Shown here: piece by piece, positions 63,314-64,000 of the stretch | How the letters are laid out: the number at the start of each line of letters is the position of its first letter | Numbering within the stretch: the stretch's first letter is position 1 | Source: Candidatus Gastranaerophilales bacterium | Lineage (GTDB): Bacteria > Cyanobacteriota > Vampirovibrionia > Gastranaerophilales > Gastranaerophilaceae | Assembly: GCA_944324165.1 (NCBI GenBank) | Contig: CALUVG010000007.1 | Location: forward strand, 18,577-82,576 | Direction of reading: 5' to 3' | DNA length: 64,000 nucleotides | Made by a program: the position numbers and the translations under genes | Notes under the pieces: generated by a model | Seen by the model: the letters and a program-made list of their open reading frames with translations, nothing else | Told to the model about the DNA's origin: nothing | The model's database searches: none

Positions 63314-64000
63314 GGAATCACCTAAGCAAACCGCGAGTCTGTTGCTGAAGTCGCGGTAGCCGTTGTAGTACAAGTACGTGTAGGTAGAGGTGAAGTTGCG
63401 GAAGTACGCGAGGATACTGCTGCGCTCCTGCCCAGACCACACATAGAAGTCGTTAGAAGACGATGAGGCTGAGAGGAATTGGGCTGCCTTAGTTGTATCT
63501 AGGGTTAGTCCTGATGAAATATCTTGTTGCGCTCCTATTGTTCCGTCGTAGTTGTATACATATGTCGCTAGCTGTCCTAGCTGTTCCAGTGTTGGCATTT
63601 TACTAACTCCGCCACATGTTTTTACTGCGCCTGCCCAATAGTCATTATCATAACCACAAGCCTGTATACCTAATTCACCATCGGATACTGCTTGGTTACA
63701 TTCAGCTATTGTCATAGGGCTATATCCGCTGCCAGGGGCAAGTATTTGGCTTATACACATACCACCCACTAAATCAGGATTTATCATACAACCTGTTGTG
63801 CCGGCTAATTCTGTTACATTAATCCCCGCAATATCCTTACCGTTTGTATTTGGATTCTTATTCCCCGACACATCATACAATATTGCCATGCTGTTTGAGG
63901 TTGCGCTGAACTGATTATTAAACGGTTCCTGTGTTGTATTCGGGTTGTAAGCAATAATAGCATTTACGCCATTTGCAAACTGAACCGCAACTGTATCCGT
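63308..64000 (-). CDS. Pilin-like protein with a C-terminal C-type-lectin-like variable region (5' end outside window)
   Basis: 231 codons to the right edge; the frame is open there, so the start lies outside. The upstream part reads DTVAVQFANGVNAIIAYNPN, then AILYDVSGNKNPNTNGKDI, a motif like that of the pilin-like head at 56134 (DINGKxxxxxTLGKDI), so this may be a secreted pilin-type protein. The last ~40 residues, from VWSGQERSS to RLAVCLG, have the shape of C-type-lectin-fold targets of diversity-generating retroelements (W-S ... aromatic-, Ser/Asn-rich ... R-x-A-V). Several Cys may form disulfides. The reverse transcriptase is not in the window. Confidence 0.72.
   Translation of the reverse strand, partial: TDTVAVQFANGVNAIIAYNPNTTQEPFNNQFSATSNSMAILYDVSGNKNPNTNGKDIAGINVTELAGTTGCMINPDLVGGMCISQILAPGSGYSPMTIAECNQAVSDGELGIQACGYDNDYWAGAVKTCGGVSKMPTLEQLGQLATYVYNYDGTIGAQQDISSGLTLDTTKAAQFLSASSSSNDFYVWSGQERSSILAYFRNFTSTYTYLYYNGYRDFSNRLAVCLGDSN
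63320..63439 (-). other. Candidate variable region (VR) of a diversity-generating retroelement
   Basis: From the Trp codon (63439-63437) to the Leu before GDSN, 25 of 39 codons end in C (by hand count), mostly TAC, AAC, TTC, CGC, AGC and ACC, unlike the T/A-ending codons elsewhere. This is the expected result of adenine mutagenesis of AAC codons from a template repeat. It is far more GC-rich than its surroundings. Confidence 0.6.

Overview
The window is AT-rich bacterial chromosome with short intergenic gaps and many gene overlaps of a few bases. Several protein starts carry a short N-terminal Phe-x-Gly type tag, and the gene set is anaerobic and non-photosynthetic (rubredoxin, ATP-type PEP carboxykinase, glutamate dehydrogenase, GltD/NfnB-like flavoprotein). 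Together these suggest a gut Vampirovibrionia (Melainabacteria, Gastranaerophilales-like) genome. That placement is inference from gene style; no rRNA gene is present to confirm it.

Layout. 1-9.3 kb: end of a lytic transglycosylase, a NarL-type response regulator, nadB-nadC, an animal-PMVK-like small kinase, an M20 peptidase and mutS2. 9.4-17.7 kb: an exported protein, a GltD-like flavoprotein, pckA, a membrane protein, mtaB, a CheR-like methyltransferase and a BI-1 family protein. 17.8-21.7 kb: an ABC exporter, tRNA-Asn, and a gene-poor stretch with copies of the tRNA-Asn 3' end flanking a possible ADP-ribosyltransferase-like protein. 21.7-30 kb: two aldo/keto reductases under a TetR regulator with a clear palindromic operator, a TIGR04076-like protein and a DUF1848-like protein, gdhA, a SIMPL protein, small and hypothetical proteins, an XRE regulator and a candidate small RNA.

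30-43 kb holds an almost complete aryl-polyene-type (type II fatty acid/polyketide-like) pathway. It includes O-methyltransferase, two acyltransferases, phosphopantetheinyl transferase, MMPL exporter, LolA-like protein, thioesterase, a ligase-dehydratase fusion, a COG4648-like membrane protein, two ACPs, a chain-length-factor KS, and on the other strand KS-DH-KR-KS. Its gene order matches proteobacterial ape clusters, but no ammonia-lyase or glycosyltransferase is present.

43-52.5 kb: exonuclease, NlpC/CHAP-like protein, coaE, an RluB-type pseudouridine synthase, thioesterase, rubredoxin (51 aa), a two-copy 104-bp tandem repeat built on the start of the following tRNA-Pro, a 75-bp duplicated tRNA-Pro tail, a TPR protein, a YjbQ-like protein, obgE and tsaD. 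52.5-64 kb: a kinase-like tagged protein, gshB-like ATP-grasp, UPF0173 hydrolase, ribD, a type IV pilin-like protein, a Memo-AMMECR1 fusion, a degenerate M48 peptidase with a partner exported protein, MATE, ndk and tgt. At the right edge is the C-terminal part of a protein whose last ~40 codons look like the variable region of a diversity-generating retroelement target.

Two features run across the window. First, many first genes of transcription units have a -10 hexamer exactly six bases before the ATG, implying leaderless mRNAs, while internal genes have Shine-Dalgarno sites. Second, several unrelated proteins share the N-terminal F-x-G-like tag. The strongest leads are the retroelement-type variable protein, the aryl-polyene cluster outside its usual phyla, the tag family and the leaderless promoters.
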